Shown: in pieces, positions 15,897 to 27,753 of the stretch
Layout: each line of letters opens with the position of its first letter
How positions within the stretch are numbered: the stretch's first letter is position 1
NCBI GenBank assembly: GCA_009924135.1
Contig: RFSE01000036.1
Location: 1 to 39,519, forward strand
Direction of reading: 5' to 3'
Length of the DNA stretch: 39,519 nucleotides
Source: Pseudomonadota bacterium
GTDB taxonomy: Bacteria; Verrucomicrobiota; Verrucomicrobiia; Limisphaerales; SXTU01
Notes under the pieces: generated by a model
Told to the model about the DNA's origin: nothing
Database searches by the model: none
The model's input: the letters and a program-made list of their open reading frames with translations, nothing else
Program-made: the position numbers and the translations under genes

Positions 15897-16730
15897 ATGA
15901 GCGAAGACCAGTTTCTGAAATGTGCCTGCTCCTATTGCCGTGGGCATTTGGAATTCCCTGCCTACGCGGTTGGCATCACGACCACTTGTCCGCATTGCGG
16001 CGTAGAGACGAAGCTCGTGGACGAATCGAGTCCGGTCGCGCTGGTTGCCCCAGTAGTTCCGGCCAGGTCACTCGCTGCCAGGCCGCCGACGGCTTCCGCG
16101 CCGCCTCCGCCTCCGCCCCCACCGGTGGGGGCCGCCGAACCGGTTGCACCTCCGACGACGGAAATCACTTCTGTTCCCACTGCGGCGGGCGGTTCCAAGA
16201 TCAAGCAGGTGCTGAAGGTGACGGGGAGCGTGATTGTCGGCCTGCTGATCCTCGCCGGTGCTGGCTTCAAGTTGTGGACGAAATTCCGCCGGGCCGGACA
16301 GGTCGTCGAGATTGTTGCGGGTGACTCGAAGGCAAAGCCAAAGGATGCCGAATCTTCCGCGCCCGATTCCAAGCCGGTCGCGATGGCCCCACCGGTCGCG
16401 CCCGCCACCTCCATCGTCGTGGCCAAGGGCACACCCCCGCCACGCAAGGCCGGGGAGGACCTGCAGGTGATTTCCTATGAAGTGCAGCGCGCCAAGGAAG
16501 GCAGCCTGCAATACGTCATCGGCGTGGTGACCAACCATTCGGCGAAGCAGTTCTTCAACGTGAAGCTGGAATTCGAGCTCGCCCGCAAGGAGGGCAAGGG
16601 AGGTGATACGGCTACCGATCTCATCCGCAACCTGCCTGCCAACACCGCCGTACCCTTCAAGGCCAGCATCATCGGCACCGCACCGGTCACCGGGGCGAAA
16701 CTGGCCAAGCTCGAGGGCGAGAAGGAGTAA
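15897..16730 (+). CDS. Zinc-ribbon, single-pass membrane protein with FxLYD-like domain
   Basis: The 277-residue protein begins with a small zinc ribbon (C11-SY-C14 and C31-PH-C34 around 'LEFPAYAVGITTT'). A Pro/Ala-rich linker is followed by one transmembrane segment (about 106-125, 'GSVIVGLLILAGAGFKLW'). After a second linker comes a C-terminal FxLYD-type beta domain ('LQVISYEVQRAKEGSLQYVI', then 'VVTNHSAKQFFNVKLEFEL'). This layout is common in Verrucomicrobia and Planctomycetes, where the function is unknown; FxLYD domains are thought to be envelope or extracytoplasmic modules. It stands alone, with 75 bases before it and 163 after. The ATG at 15897 fits the start of the ribbon. Family role remains open. 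Confidence 0.82.
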   Translation: MSEDQFLKCACSYCRGHLEFPAYAVGITTTCPHCGVETKLVDESSPVALVAPVVPARSLAARPPTASAPPPPPPPPVGAAEPVAPPTTEITSVPTAAGGSKIKQVLKVTGSVIVGLLILAGAGFKLWTKFRRAGQVVEIVAGDSKAKPKDAESSAPDSKPVAMAPPVAPATSIVVAKGTPPPRKAGEDLQVISYEVQRAKEGSLQYVIGVVTNHSAKQFFNVKLEFELARKEGKGGDTATDLIRNLPANTAVPFKASIIGTAPVTGAKLAKLEGEKE

Positions 16731-16893
16731 GCGGATTCAAAGCAGTGCGGGATCGTTCCCCGGCCCTTTGCGTCGAGGTTTTCATCCGCACGGCGAATTT
16801 CCCGCCAAATTCTCGCGATCGCTCTGGCAACTCCGGGAGGGTGTTTACCAAACGCCGCGAGGCGTTCCCGTCAGCACAGGCCTAGCGGTAGGT

Positions 16894-17112
16894 ATGAAAA
16901 CTTCACTAATCCTCAGCTTGGCAGCCGGCGCGCTTCTGTTGGCCGGTTGCGTCACCACGAACAACTACTCAATGAGCTGTCCGAAATGTGGCGAAAAAAT
17001 GATGCAGGCCGCCGCGACCGATGCAAAAAAGTGTGCGATGTGCAGCCCCGGCGAAGCCGACCACAGCAAGCCGGCTGACGGCAAGGCCGCCCCGAGCGAG
17101 CACAAGCATTAA
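16894..17112 (+). CDS. Small lipoprotein with two CxxC motifs and His-rich tail
   Basis: From ATG 16894 the product has 72 residues. It opens with a lipoprotein signal (MKTSLILSLAAGALLLAGC), with lipobox LAGC and lipidated Cys19. The mature part holds C29-PK-C32 and C47-AM-C50 and ends in a His-containing tail (SEHKH), so it could bind a metal ion at the outer surface of a membrane. An upstream in-frame extension overlaps the previous gene and lacks homology-like features, so it was rejected. The gene lies between the FxLYD-like protein and guaB, on the same strand, with 122 bases before guaB. The family is not recognised beyond 'small Cys-rich lipoprotein'. Confidence 0.75.
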   Translation: MKTSLILSLAAGALLLAGCVTTNNYSMSCPKCGEKMMQAAATDAKKCAMCSPGEADHSKPADGKAAPSEHKH

Positions 17113-17234
17113 CCTCGGTGGGGGCTGGATTGCCCAACTGGGCCGCGTGTTTGAGCCTGCGGACACCATTTCACGCCGGCAGGTGATCGCACTTCCCGCT
17201 TGCCAGCCGATGGGTGTGCCGGGCATTAAATGGC

Positions 17235-18803
17235 ATGGCAAATTCCAACGCCGCACACGCTCTCGACGCCGAGTTTTACCAGCCGGCGGAACGCTTTTTT
17301 CCGGGCCAGGCCGGCACGGCGCTGACGTATGACGACGTCACGCTCGCCACGCTCTACTCGGAGATTCTGCCCCGTGACACGCAGCTCGACACCAAGCTCG
17401 CAGACAGCCTTTCGCTGAACATCCCGATAGTCTCTTCGGACATGGACACCGTGACCGAGGGCCGCATGGCCATCGCCATGGCGCTCAATGGTGGCCTCGG
17501 GCTCATCCATTACAACATGCCGGAGAAGCAGCAGCTCTCCGAAGTCGGGCGCGTCAAGAATCACGTCCATGGGCTCATTCAGGAGCCGATCAAGGTCTCG
17601 CCCGAACAGTTCATCGGGGATGTGCTCGCGCGCATCGAGGAGAAGCGGTTTGCCTTCAGCACGTTCCCGGTGGTGGATGAGCAGGGCAAGTTGCTCGGCC
17701 TCCTGAGCGGCAGCGTGGTGAAGCCGCGTTACGCGAAGCGCAAGGTCGCGGACGCGCTCACCCCGCGCGATCAGGTCTTCACCATGACCGAGAAGAAGCT
17801 CGGCAAAAATCCGATTGCGGCCGCGGACAAGTTTTTCAATGACCATCCGGGGATTCACAAGCTGCTGGTGGTGGATGACGAGGACCGCCTGCGCGGGCTC
17901 TTCACGATGAGTGACATCGAACGCATCACTTCGGAGCGGGCTGCGCAGTTCAAGCCCGCGCGTGATGCGCAGTTCCGGCTTGTCTGCGGGGCCGCCGTCA
18001 GCGCGACGCGGAATGCCTTCGGGGAACTGGATCGCGACCGCATCCTGGCGCACGTCGGCGGACTCGTGGAACGCGGGCTGGACGCCGTGGCCGTTTCCAC
18101 CGCCCATGGTCATACGAAAGGCGTCGGGGATACCGTGCGGATGTTGCGCGATGCCTTTCCGAAACTGCCCATCATTGCGGGCAACGTCACCAGTGCGGCG
18201 GCGGTCACCTTCCTCGCGGATGCGGGGGCTAACATTATCAAAGTGGGGCAGGGGCCGGGCTCGATCTGCACCACCCGGGTGGTCGCCGGTGTCGGCATTC
18301 CGCAGCTCACCGCGCTCTACGTTTGCTCGCGCGCGGCGGCGGAGAAAAAAGTCACTCTGCTCGCGGATGGTGGCATTACGAAGTCCGGCGACATCGTGAA
18401 GGCTTTGACGCTTTCGCACGCGGTGATCTGTGGCGGGTTGCTCGCCGGTTGTGCCGAGGCTCCCGGTGAAATCATGGAAATCGGGGGCAAGCTGTACAAG
18501 CAATACCGTGGCATGGGCAGTCTGGCCGCGATGAAGGCCGGGTCGGCCGCACGGTACGGGCACGCCACCGCCGATGCCACCCGTAAGGTTGCGGCCGAGG
18601 GCGTCGAGGCGCTGAAAGAAGTGGCCGGGCCACTGGAACGTACCCTGGCCACGCTGATCGGTGGCATCCAATCCGGCATGGGCTATCTCGGCGCGGCGAA
18701 TCTGGCCGAGTTGCGCAAACGTGCCCGCTACATCCGCGTCAGTGCTGCCGGCATGAAGGAGGCCGGAGCCCACGACGTGGTGGAAGTGAAGACGGGAAGC
18801 TGA
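17235..18803 (+). CDS. guaB: IMP dehydrogenase
   Basis: This enzyme oxidises IMP to XMP with NAD+, the committed step of guanine nucleotide synthesis in the cytoplasm. From ATG 17235 it has 522 residues, the normal bacterial length or slightly longer. The TIM barrel begins with 'TYDDVTL', is interrupted by a CBS-domain pair (about 110-235), and carries the active-site loop GPGSICTTR with catalytic Cys345. The mobile flap region (about 415-440, '[17 protein letters not shown]') is present. The N-terminus is 10-15 residues longer than usual. A GTG seven codons upstream is possible but the ATG is better. A 22-base inverted repeat follows the gene. Confidence 0.96.
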   Translation: MANSNAAHALDAEFYQPAERFFPGQAGTALTYDDVTLATLYSEILPRDTQLDTKLADSLSLNIPIVSSDMDTVTEGRMAIAMALNGGLGLIHYNMPEKQQLSEVGRVKNHVHGLIQEPIKVSPEQFIGDVLARIEEKRFAFSTFPVVDEQGKLLGLLSGSVVKPRYAKRKVADALTPRDQVFTMTEKKLGKNPIAAADKFFNDHPGIHKLLVVDDEDRLRGLFTMSDIERITSERAAQFKPARDAQFRLVCGAAVSATRNAFGELDRDRILAHVGGLVERGLDAVAVSTAHGHTKGVGDTVRMLRDAFPKLPIIAGNVTSAAAVTFLADAGANIIKVGQGPGSICTTRVVAGVGIPQLTALYVCSRAAAEKKVTLLADGGITKSGDIVKALTLSHAVICGGLLAGCAEAPGEIMEIGGKLYKQYRGMGSLAAMKAGSAARYGHATADATRKVAAEGVEALKEVAGPLERTLATLIGGIQSGMGYLGAANLAELRKRARYIRVSAAGMKEAGAHDVVEVKTGS

Positions 18804-18825
18804 CGTTGGAATCGAGGAGTCAGAA

Positions 18826-18918
18826 GGCGGAAGTCAGGAGTCAGAATGCCGAAGCAACGGACCAGGCGCACGCTTACGCCCTCTTCTGAATTCTGAATTC
18901 TGTCTCCTGACTTCTGCC
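18826..18918. repeat. Inverted repeat, probable terminator between convergent genes
   Basis: Arms at 18826-18847 and 18897-18918 (22 bases each, two mismatches) share the core AAGTCAGGAG. The arm DNA is AT-richer than the coding regions and also has a directly repeated GAATTCT. It fills the gap between guaB and the minus-strand zinc-ribbon gene, and may terminate transcription from both sides. It resembles dispersed intergenic repeats of this phylum rather than a simple terminator, as there is no T-run. Confidence 0.55.
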
Positions 18919-18920
18919 CC

Positions 18921-19145
18921 CTAGAATTCGACCACTTCATTCGAGGTGCCACATTGGGGGCAGCGGGACAGTTCCACATCTGGATCGTCCGTGTACACGT
19001 AGCTGCACTTGCGGCAGCGGAAGAGGTGGTCCTCGGTTGGCTCCGGTTCGAAACGTCGCCGCCGTCGTTCGTAAAGGATGGCCACCGCCGCCAGCACTCC
19101 CAGCAGGAAGGTGACGTAGGTGAAGATCAGGCTTTCGATGGGCAT
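18921..19145 (-). CDS. Small membrane protein with C-terminal zinc ribbon
   Basis: From ATG 19145 the product has 74 residues: an N-terminal transmembrane segment (about 6-25), an Arg-rich stop-transfer (ERRRRRF), and a C-terminal zinc ribbon with C44-RK-C47 and C62-PQ-C65. The Arg run places the ribbon in the cytoplasm. A longer frame upstream overlaps the TonB-like gene and was rejected; the chosen ATG is two bases after that gene's stop. It is the last gene of the ExbB-ExbD-TonB-like operon. Its role there is unknown. Confidence 0.75.
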   Translation of the reverse strand: MPIESLIFTYVTFLLGVLAAVAILYERRRRRFEPEPTEDHLFRCRKCSYVYTDDPDVELSRCPQCGTSNEVVEF

Positions 19146-19147
19146 CG

Positions 19148-19939
19148 TCACGGTTTCACTGGCGTCTCCGCCGGTTCGACGGTGAGCCATTGAAAGACGA
19201 GTTCGCCTTCGGTCAGGGCGTCACGGTTGGTGAGGGCGGACTCGGGGAGCGGTTCAAAACGCAGGCTGCCGGCCACGTCATGGGCGAACTGGTCGGCTGC
19301 GCGCTGGGCTGGCTGGCGCAGGCCGTTGCTGGCCAGGCGGCGTGAGAAAACCAGGCCTTCGCGGTTCACGAGCACCCGTACCCGCGAGTCCTTGAGCAGG
19401 TCCGAGTACGGCCAGACCTTCAGCGACGGGACGCGCAGCAGCTTTCGACTGGCCAGCGGACCCTCGACAGTCATACGCGAGGCATCACGCAAGGCTGGTT
19501 GCGCCACGGTCGGAACCGGTGCGGGAGTGACCGGTTTGCGCGCGGGATCAAGGACGAGTTGCGGCGGTTTGCCCACGAACGAAGGCAGGCTGGCCATGGG
19601 CCGCAGGGGCAGGGCGAGTGAGCGTTCGGTATCGTTCCATTCGCCGATTTGGTATTTCGAGGGTGCCGGGCGCAGCCAGGCCGCCCCGGAGAACCCGCCC
19701 GGCGTCACGGCAGCCAGCAGGGTCGGATCGTTATCGAGCAGCGAGTCCAGAACTTTGCGGGTCTCAGCGGGCGAAGTCAGCCAGCGTACGGAGTGGCGGT
19801 CGTCCCTGCGGATGGGGCCTGATTCATGGTGGGCGGAGAACAGCACGAGTGCCCCGAGGTGGAGGGCCAGAACCAAGAACACCACCAATCCCCAGCGTTC
19901 GCGTGACCAGCAATTGGAGTCTTCGGTGGTCGTGCTCAT
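19148..19939 (-). CDS. TonB-like membrane-anchored protein
   Basis: The 263-residue protein has one N-terminal membrane segment (about 17-34, 'LVVFLVLALHLGALVLF'), a long periplasmic part with a Pro/Ala-rich stretch around 133-150, and a C-terminal region ('RVRVLVNREGLVFSRRLASN') resembling the TonB C-terminal fold. TonB carries energy from the ExbB-ExbD complex to outer membrane receptors. The four-base overlap with the ExbD gene (ATGA) supports that role. The C-terminal match is weak, so a different energised envelope function is possible. The gene lacks the classic extended Pro-Lys/Pro-Glu repeats. Confidence 0.6.
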   Translation of the reverse strand: MSTTTEDSNCWSRERWGLVVFLVLALHLGALVLFSAHHESGPIRRDDRHSVRWLTSPAETRKVLDSLLDNDPTLLAAVTPGGFSGAAWLRPAPSKYQIGEWNDTERSLALPLRPMASLPSFVGKPPQLVLDPARKPVTPAPVPTVAQPALRDASRMTVEGPLASRKLLRVPSLKVWPYSDLLKDSRVRVLVNREGLVFSRRLASNGLRQPAQRAADQFAHDVAGSLRFEPLPESALTNRDALTEGELVFQWLTVEPAETPVKP

Positions 19940-20382
19940 GGCGGTGACTCGGGGCCGCGTGGCAGGGCGGGATTGGGACGGATGGCCTGGACCAGTTCGC
20001 GAATGCCAGCCGTACGCGCGAGTTCCCCGAGGCGGACGAGATGCTCGTTGGGGGTGAGCTTGTCGGCGAAGACCAGGAGGCTGAGTTGTTCACCGTGCGC
20101 CTTCGCGTTGCCGACGGCCACCTGCAGGTGGCGTTGCAGATTGGTGGCCGTGATGATCTGGTTTTCGAAGTAAAACTGCCCGCTGGGGTCCACATAGACG
20201 CGGGCAGTGGGATGCGCGGTGCCGGGCAAAGCATCGCCCTGGGGCAGGTCAATGCGCACGCCGGGGGTGAAGACGAGTTGCGAGTTGAACGTGAGGAAGA
20301 TCAGGACCAGGAAGAACACGCCCGCGAAGGGCGCAGCGTCGAGCTGGCCTTTGAAAATACGGGCGTGCCGGGGAAATCTCAT
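19936..20382 (-). CDS. ExbD/TolR-family protein lacking the usual transmembrane Asp
   Basis: ExbD/TolR proteins form, with ExbB/TolQ, a proton-driven motor in the inner membrane. This 148-residue protein has the right layout: a short cytoplasmic N-terminus, one membrane segment (about 16-34), and a periplasmic domain. The 'LDxxPF' entry to the helix and 'PGVRIDLP' after it fit the family. The conserved Asp of the helix (P-x-x-D in the usual 'TPxIDVxF') is Gly21 here (PFAGVFF). That residue is known to be essential for proton use in E. coli ExbD and TolR. The periplasmic part is intact and followed by the TonB-like gene. The ATG has no clear Shine-Dalgarno sequence. It may be a distinct subfamily rather than a dead copy. 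Confidence 0.82.
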   Translation of the reverse strand: MRFPRHARIFKGQLDAAPFAGVFFLVLIFLTFNSQLVFTPGVRIDLPQGDALPGTAHPTARVYVDPSGQFYFENQIITATNLQRHLQVAVGNAKAHGEQLSLLVFADKLTPNEHLVRLGELARTAGIRELVQAIRPNPALPRGPESPP

Positions 20383-20491
20383 CTGAGGGGGAGATTAAGA
20401 TCAGGAGTAAGAGCAAGAGCAGGGCGGACACACAGGGACAATTCCGTGCTCATAGTCTTGCTTGCCACCTTAATCCTGCTTGGCGACATCC

Positions 20492-21115
20492 TCATCCCTT
20501 CCTCCCGTTTTCGCCGGTGACAAGGTTCAGGATCTCGTTCGAGGATTTCTCCATGTCGAGGACGATCTGGTTCACGCGGCTGACGAGGTAGTTGTAGCCG
20601 ACATAGCAGGGGATGGAGACCGCAAGCCCCAGCGCGGTGCAGACCAGCGCCTGCCAGACCCCGCCGGTGAGCAGGGCTGCGTGGGCGAACTGACCTTCCT
20701 TTTCCATCACCCCAAACATCTTGATGAACCCGAGGGCCGTGCCCAGCAAACCCAGCAAAGGAGCAATCTGCGCGATGGTGGCGATGAGGTTGAGCTTCTC
20801 CTCGAGACGCGGCACCTCCTGCAAGCCGGTGTCCTCGAGCGCTTCGCGCACGCCGTCGCGTCCGCGTTCGCGGCTGAGAATGGCGTTCTTTACCAGCCGG
20901 GCCACCGGGCCGGGCGTGGCATCGCAGATCGAGAGGGCTTCGACGACATTGTCCCGCTTGAGCACGGTGCGGACGCCCGCCAGGAACTCGGCGGAATTGA
21001 TTTGCGCCCGGTGAAAGTGCAGCACGCGCTCAATAAACACGGCAATGGCGACCGCGCTCAGGAGCAGCAGGAGCCACACGACCGGCCCGCCCGCGGAAAG
21101 TAACTTCGGCAGCAT
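20492..21115 (-). CDS. ExbB/TolQ/MotA-family proton channel protein
   Basis: The 207-residue protein starts at ATG 21115. It has a first membrane segment (about 12-30), a cytoplasmic loop, and the paired C-terminal segments of the family: 'IAPLLGLLGTALGFIKMFG' and 'GGVWQALVCTALGLAVSIPC'. These match the ExbB/TolQ motor signature. A longer frame of 55 codons upstream is unlike the family and was rejected. It is the first gene of the operon ExbB-ExbD-TonB-like-zinc ribbon. The ExbD gene starts 109 bases further on, a larger gap than between the other three genes. Substrate of the transport system is unknown. Confidence 0.9.
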   Translation of the reverse strand: MLPKLLSAGGPVVWLLLLLSAVAIAVFIERVLHFHRAQINSAEFLAGVRTVLKRDNVVEALSICDATPGPVARLVKNAILSRERGRDGVREALEDTGLQEVPRLEEKLNLIATIAQIAPLLGLLGTALGFIKMFGVMEKEGQFAHAALLTGGVWQALVCTALGLAVSIPCYVGYNYLVSRVNQIVLDMEKSSNEILNLVTGENGRKG

Positions 21116-21575
21116 GGGTGTCTTATAGGGAGTGGGCAGGGAGGGGCAAAGTTCAAACTTCGAGTATCGTCGGCGAACAGTGGTAATGGAGCGCCTGGTC
21201 TGGGCCGTCAGGCTGCCATTTTGGTTGGTTTTTCTCCTGGTCGCCGGGGCGATAAGTTGTGGTTGCGCAACGGCCTGCACAGATTAGGCACAAATCCTTT
21301 TTACACGCGGCCAGTTGTTTGTTACGAAACAGCGGTTAGGATTTGAATCTGACCGAAATGAATTTACGGCCTGGGGCCAACGCGGTTCCGAATGAGATTG
21401 CCGCGCGGTGGACCGCTTTAAATCGACGGAAAATTGACCGTGGCACAAAAAGCGATTGCACCTGCGAAGTGGTTTGTTACCGTCGCGCCGCGTTTTTGGC
21501 GCGACCAGGCGGAACCAGCCTCTCCAACAGCCCAGGCAGATTTCCATGCCGGCACTTGACCGGTAGCCAGTGACG
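21116..21575. other. Divergent intergenic region upstream of gltB
   Basis: These 460 bases separate the exbB-like gene (minus) from gltB (plus) and should hold both promoters. The 21280-21450 part is AT-richer. A perfect 8-bp hairpin (21482-21489 with 21498-21505) lies about 70 bases before the gltB start. I looked for a sigma54 site, as gltBD is nitrogen-regulated in many bacteria, and found none with correct spacing. A minus-strand open frame crossing this region is the antisense of gltB and was rejected. Confidence 0.5.
21482..21505 (+). promoter_or_regulatory. Hairpin in gltB leader
   Basis: GTCGCGCC (21482-21489) and GGCGCGAC (21498-21505) are perfect inverted repeats around a T-rich 8-base loop. 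It could be an attenuator-like leader structure or an operator. Function is not known. Confidence 0.35.
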
Positions 21576-24500
21576 ATGAACGAACATAAAATGAGCACGC
21601 AAGCGCGGTGGCAGGGATTGCCGCCCAAGCAGGGATTGTACGACCCCCAGTTCGAGCATGACGCCTGTGGCGTCGGCTTCGTGGTGAACATGAAGGGCAA
21701 AAAGTCCCACGAGGTGGTCCAGCAGGGCATCCAGATCCTCATCAACCTCGATCACCGCGGGGCCTGCGGCTGCGAGCCGAATACCGGCGATGGCGCCGGC
21801 ATCCTCATCCAACTGCCCCACAAGTTTTTCACGAAGGCCGCGAAGGAGAACAACTTCACGCTGCCCGCGCCCGGCCGTTACGGCGTCGCGATGATTTACA
21901 TGCCGAAGGGCGAGGAGGACCGCCAGCATTGCGAGCGCACGTTTGAACGGGTGGTGCGTGAAGAGGGCCATTCGGTCCTGGGTTGGCGCGATGTGCCGAC
22001 TGACAATTCTTCGCTCGGACCCACCGCCGTGGCGACGGAGCCGTTTGTGCGCCAGTGCTTTATTGAGCGGAATGTGCGCAAGGCGAAGGACGAACTGGCC
22101 TTCGAGCGGAAGCTTTACGTCATCCGCAAGCGCGCCTTGACGGAGATCCGCAATTCCGGCGTGCGCGGCACCCAGGAGTGGTACATGCCCAGCGTGTCCT
22201 GCCGGACGATCGTTTACAAAGGCATGCTCATGCCGGCGCAGGTGGATGCGTATTACCCCGAACTGCGCGACCCGGACATGGAATCCGGACTGGCGCTGGT
22301 GCACTCGCGCTTCTCGACCAATACCTTCCCGAGCTGGGAGCGTTCCCATCCCTATCGCTACATCGCCCACAACGGCGAAATCAACACACTGCGCGGCAAC
22401 ATCAACTGGATGCACGCCCGCCAGTCCATGTTCGAGAGCGATGTCTTCGGCAAGGATATCAAGAAGATCTTCCCGATCATCAACCCGACTGGCTCGGACT
22501 CGGCGATGTTCGACAACTGCCTCGAACTCCTCGTGCTCGGCGGCCGTCCGCTCGCGCACGCGATGATGATGATGATCCCCGAGCCGTGGACCAATCACGA
22601 GTCCATGAGCGATGAACGCAAGGCGTTCTACGAATATCACTCCTGCCTGATGGAGCCGTGGGATGGCCCGGCGTCCGTCGCGTTCACCGATGGCGTGCAA
22701 ATCGGCGCGTGCCTGGACCGCAACGGCCTGCGTCCGTCGCGTTACTACGTCACGAAGGACGATCTCGTCATCATGGCGTCGGAAGTCGGCGTGCTGGACA
22801 TCGCCCCGGAACGCGTGCTTCAGAAGGGCCGTCTCCAGCCGGGCCGCATGTTCCTCGTGGACACCTCGCTGGGCCGCATCGTGGCCGATGAAGAGATCAA
22901 GGAAGCCATCTGCAAGTCACAGCCTTACCGCCAGTGGATCAACGAGAACATGGTGGAGCTGGACAAGCTGCCGGAAGCTCCGCACCTGCCGGAACCCGAT
23001 CACGACACCGTATTGCACCGGCAACAGGCGTTCGGTTACACGTTCGAAGACCTGCGGATGCTCATGGTTCCCATGGCGCGCGACGGCGTCGAGGCCGTTG
23101 GCTCGATGGGCACCGATACGCCGATTGCGGTACTTTCGCAGCGTCCGCAGTTGCTTTACAGCTACTTCAAGCAGCTCTTCGCGCAGGTCACCAACCCGCC
23201 GATTGACTGCATCCGCGAGGAAATCGTCACCAGCGCCGAAACGACCATCGGCTCGGAGCGCAACCTGCTCAACCCGCAGCCCGAGAGCTGCCGGCTCATC
23301 GAATTGAAGCAGCCCATCCTCAGCAACGAGGAGTTCGCCAAGCTCAAGCATCTCAAGCATCCGCACTTCAAGTCCGCCACTTTGCCGACTCTCTTCAAGG
23401 CCTCGGAAGGCACGGGCGGGCTGGAGAAGGCGCTGGACGATTTGTGCGAGGCCGCGACCAAGGCCATCAAGGACGGGGTGAACATCATCATCCTTTCCGA
23501 CCGCGGCGTGAACGCAGAGAACGCCCCCATTCCTGCCCTGCTCGCGGTGGCTGGCGTGCATCACCACCTCATCCGCGAAGGCACGCGCACACGCGTGGGG
23601 CTCGTGCTCGAATCCGGTGAACCGCGCGAGGTGCACCACTTCTCACTGCTCATCGGCTACGGCTGCGGGGCGATCAACCCGTACCTCGCTTACGAGACGC
23701 TGGATGACATGATCCATCAGGGCCTGCTCGTCGGCGTGGATCACAAGACGGCCGTCAAGAACTTCACCAAGGCGGTGGTCAAGGGGGTCGTCAAGGTGGC
23801 CTCCAAAATGGGCATCTCGACGATCCAGTCTTATCGGGGCGCGCAAATCTTCGAGGCCATTGGGCTGAACGACGCCGTCATCGACAAGTACTTCACCTGG
23901 ACGCCCTCGCGCGTCGCGGGCATCAGCATTGAAGACATCGCCAAGGAAGTCCTGACCCGCCACGAGCACGCGTTCCCTGCTCGCCCGGTCAACGGGCACA
24001 CGCTCGAAGTGGGTGGCCAGTATCAGTGGCGTGCCGACGGCGAACTGCACCTCTTCAACCCCCAGACCGTGCACAAGCTGCAGAAGGCCGTCCGCAACGC
24101 GGATTACAAGACCTTCAAGGAGTATTCCGCCTTGGTGAACACCCAGCTCAAGGACATCTACACCTTGCGCGGCCTGCTGGAGTTCAAGCCCGCCACGGCG
24201 ATTCCCATCGAGGAGGTCGAGTCCGTCGCGACCATCATGAAGCGCTTCAAGTCCGGGGCGATGAGCTATGGCTCCATCTCCGGCGAAGCGCATGAGACGC
24301 TCGCCATCGCGATGAACCGCATCGGCGGCAAGAGCAACACCGGTGAAGGTGGCGAAGACCCCGCGCGTTATACGTGGACCAACGAGAAGGGCGATTCGAA
24401 GAACAGCGCCATCAAGCAGGTTGCATCCGGGCGCTTCGGCGTCACGAGCCTATACCTGTCGAGCGCCAACGAGCTGCAGATCAAGATGGCCCAGGGCGCG

Positions 24501-26204
24501 AAGCCCGGTGAAGGCGGCCAGCTCCCTGGTGGCAAGGTCTATCCGTGGGTCGCGAAGGTCCGTCACTCGACGCCCGGCGTCGGTTTGATCTCGCCTCCGC
24601 CGCACCATGACATCTACTCCATTGAAGATCTCGCGGAGCTGATTCATGACCTGAAGAATTCCAACCGCCGCGCGCGCATCAGCGTCAAGCTGGTCGCCGA
24701 GGTGGGCGTGGGCACCATCGCTGCCGGCGTCGCCAAGGCGCACGCGGATGTCGTGCTCATCTCCGGTTTCGACGGTGGCACCGGCGCCTCGCCGCAGACC
24801 TCGATCAAACACGCGGGCATCCCATGGGAACTCGGCCTGGCCGAAACTCATCAGACCCTTGTGCTCAACAATCTCCGCTCGCGCATTGCGGTCGAGACGG
24901 ACGGCCAGTTGAAGACTGGTCGCGACGTCATCATGGCGGCGCTGCTGGGTGCCGAGGAATTCGGTTTCGCCACCGGCCCGCTCGTGGCCATGGGTTGCAT
25001 CATGATGCGCGTGTGCCATCTGAACACCTGCCCGGTCGGCGTCGCAACGCAGAATCCGAAGCTGCGTGGTCTCTTCCCCGGCAAGCCTGAGGACGTGGTC
25101 AACTTCATGACCTTCATCGCCCAGGAAGTCCGCGAGCTGATGGCCCAGCTCGGCTTCCGTACCATTGCCGAGATGGTGGGTCGCGTGGACCGGCTCGAAG
25201 CCCGCCAAGCGGTCGATCACTGGAAGGCACGGGGCGTTGATCTCTCCGCCATCCTGCATGCGCCCGATGTGGACGCGAGCGTCGGCCGTTATTGCCAGAT
25301 GGCTCAGGACCACGGGCTTGAGAAGTCCATCGACATGATGCACCTCCTCGAGGCCTGCAAACCGGCCATTGACCGCAAGGAAAAGGTGGTTGTGCAATTG
25401 CCCATCCGAAACGTCAACCGCGTGGTTGGTACCATTCTTGGCAACGAGATCACCCGTCGCCACGGTGCGGCGGGCCTGCCGGAAGACACGGTGCAACTCC
25501 ACTTCAAGGGTTCCGCCGGTCAGAGCATCGCCGCGTTCGTCCCCCCGGGTGTGACCATCCGGCTCGAAGGCGATGCCAACGACTACTGCGGCAAGGGCCT
25601 GTCCGGCGGCAAGCTCATCATCTACCCGCCCGGCGGCTCCACCTTCCGCGCCGAGGAAAACATGATCATCGGCAACGTGGCCCTCTACGGCGCGACCAGC
25701 GGTGAGGCTTACTTCCGCGGCATGGCCGGCGAGCGCTTCGGTGTCCGCAACTCCGGGGTCAAGACGGTCGTGGAATCCGTGGGCGACCACGGTTGCGAGT
25801 ACATGACCGGCGGCACGGTGATCGTGCTGGGCAAGACGGGTCGCAACTTCGCGGCCGGCATGAGCGGCGGTGTCGCGTATGTCCTGGACGAGGACGGCAC
25901 GTTCGCCCGCAACTGCAACAAGCAGATGGTGGGCTTGCAGAAGCTGGAAGACATCGACGAGATCGCCGAGGTGCGGGCGTTGATCGAGAAGCATGTGCTC
26001 TACACCGGCTCCGAGAAGGGCCGCAATGTGCTTGCGCTTTGGAACTCCAACGTGCCGAAGTTCGTGAAGGTCATGCCGAAGGACTACGAGCGCGTGCTGC
26101 AGGCCATCAAGAAGGCGCAGGCCGCCGGGCTCACCGGTGACGACGCGCTCAACGCTGCTTTCGAGGCCAATTCCAAGGACGCCGCCCGCATGGGTGGTGG
26201 TTGA
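21576..26204 (+). CDS. gltB: Glutamate synthase (NADPH), large subunit
   Basis: GltB hydrolyses glutamine and joins the ammonia to 2-oxoglutarate, forming two glutamates with electrons from GltD. At 1542 residues it has the usual size. Domains in order are the class II glutaminase (Cys31 after a short propeptide, 'DACGVGF'), the central domain (about 450-750), the FMN-binding synthase barrel (about 830-1200) and the GXGXG C-terminal domain (about 1270-1500). The [3Fe-4S] cluster ligands are Cys1141, Cys1147 and Cys1152 ([12 protein letters not shown]). ATG 21576 is preferred over a GTG two codons earlier; an ATG at 21591 is also possible. gltD follows 63 bases later, the standard pair. Confidence 0.97.
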   Translation: MNEHKMSTQARWQGLPPKQGLYDPQFEHDACGVGFVVNMKGKKSHEVVQQGIQILINLDHRGACGCEPNTGDGAGILIQLPHKFFTKAAKENNFTLPAPGRYGVAMIYMPKGEEDRQHCERTFERVVREEGHSVLGWRDVPTDNSSLGPTAVATEPFVRQCFIERNVRKAKDELAFERKLYVIRKRALTEIRNSGVRGTQEWYMPSVSCRTIVYKGMLMPAQVDAYYPELRDPDMESGLALVHSRFSTNTFPSWERSHPYRYIAHNGEINTLRGNINWMHARQSMFESDVFGKDIKKIFPIINPTGSDSAMFDNCLELLVLGGRPLAHAMMMMIPEPWTNHESMSDERKAFYEYHSCLMEPWDGPASVAFTDGVQIGACLDRNGLRPSRYYVTKDDLVIMASEVGVLDIAPERVLQKGRLQPGRMFLVDTSLGRIVADEEIKEAICKSQPYRQWINENMVELDKLPEAPHLPEPDHDTVLHRQQAFGYTFEDLRMLMVPMARDGVEAVGSMGTDTPIAVLSQRPQLLYSYFKQLFAQVTNPPIDCIREEIVTSAETTIGSERNLLNPQPESCRLIELKQPILSNEEFAKLKHLKHPHFKSATLPTLFKASEGTGGLEKALDDLCEAATKAIKDGVNIIILSDRGVNAENAPIPALLAVAGVHHHLIREGTRTRVGLVLESGEPREVHHFSLLIGYGCGAINPYLAYETLDDMIHQGLLVGVDHKTAVKNFTKAVVKGVVKVASKMGISTIQSYRGAQIFEAIGLNDAVIDKYFTWTPSRVAGISIEDIAKEVLTRHEHAFPARPVNGHTLEVGGQYQWRADGELHLFNPQTVHKLQKAVRNADYKTFKEYSALVNTQLKDIYTLRGLLEFKPATAIPIEEVESVATIMKRFKSGAMSYGSISGEAHETLAIAMNRIGGKSNTGEGGEDPARYTWTNEKGDSKNSAIKQVASGRFGVTSLYLSSANELQIKMAQGAKPGEGGQLPGGKVYPWVAKVRHSTPGVGLISPPPHHDIYSIEDLAELIHDLKNSNRRARISVKLVAEVGVGTIAAGVAKAHADVVLISGFDGGTGASPQTSIKHAGIPWELGLAETHQTLVLNNLRSRIAVETDGQLKTGRDVIMAALLGAEEFGFATGPLVAMGCIMMRVCHLNTCPVGVATQNPKLRGLFPGKPEDVVNFMTFIAQEVRELMAQLGFRTIAEMVGRVDRLEARQAVDHWKARGVDLSAILHAPDVDASVGRYCQMAQDHGLEKSIDMMHLLEACKPAIDRKEKVVVQLPIRNVNRVVGTILGNEITRRHGAAGLPEDTVQLHFKGSAGQSIAAFVPPGVTIRLEGDANDYCGKGLSGGKLIIYPPGGSTFRAEENMIIGNVALYGATSGEAYFRGMAGERFGVRNSGVKTVVESVGDHGCEYMTGGTVIVLGKTGRNFAAGMSGGVAYVLDEDGTFARNCNKQMVGLQKLEDIDEIAEVRALIEKHVLYTGSEKGRNVLALWNSNVPKFVKVMPKDYERVLQAIKKAQAAGLTGDDALNAAFEANSKDAARMGGG

Positions 26205-26267
26205 TTCAAACTGGCTGATCCATCGCAACCGAACCAACACATCGAAGCCATTTTCCCTTACTGACTC

Positions 26268-27746
<1,479 letters not shown>

Positions 27747-27753
27747 CCGTGGC

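Noticed and set aside
21430..21465. Possible sigma54 promoter (TGGCAC...TTGCA) before gltB
   Set aside because: The GG and GC elements are 14 bases apart rather than the required 10.
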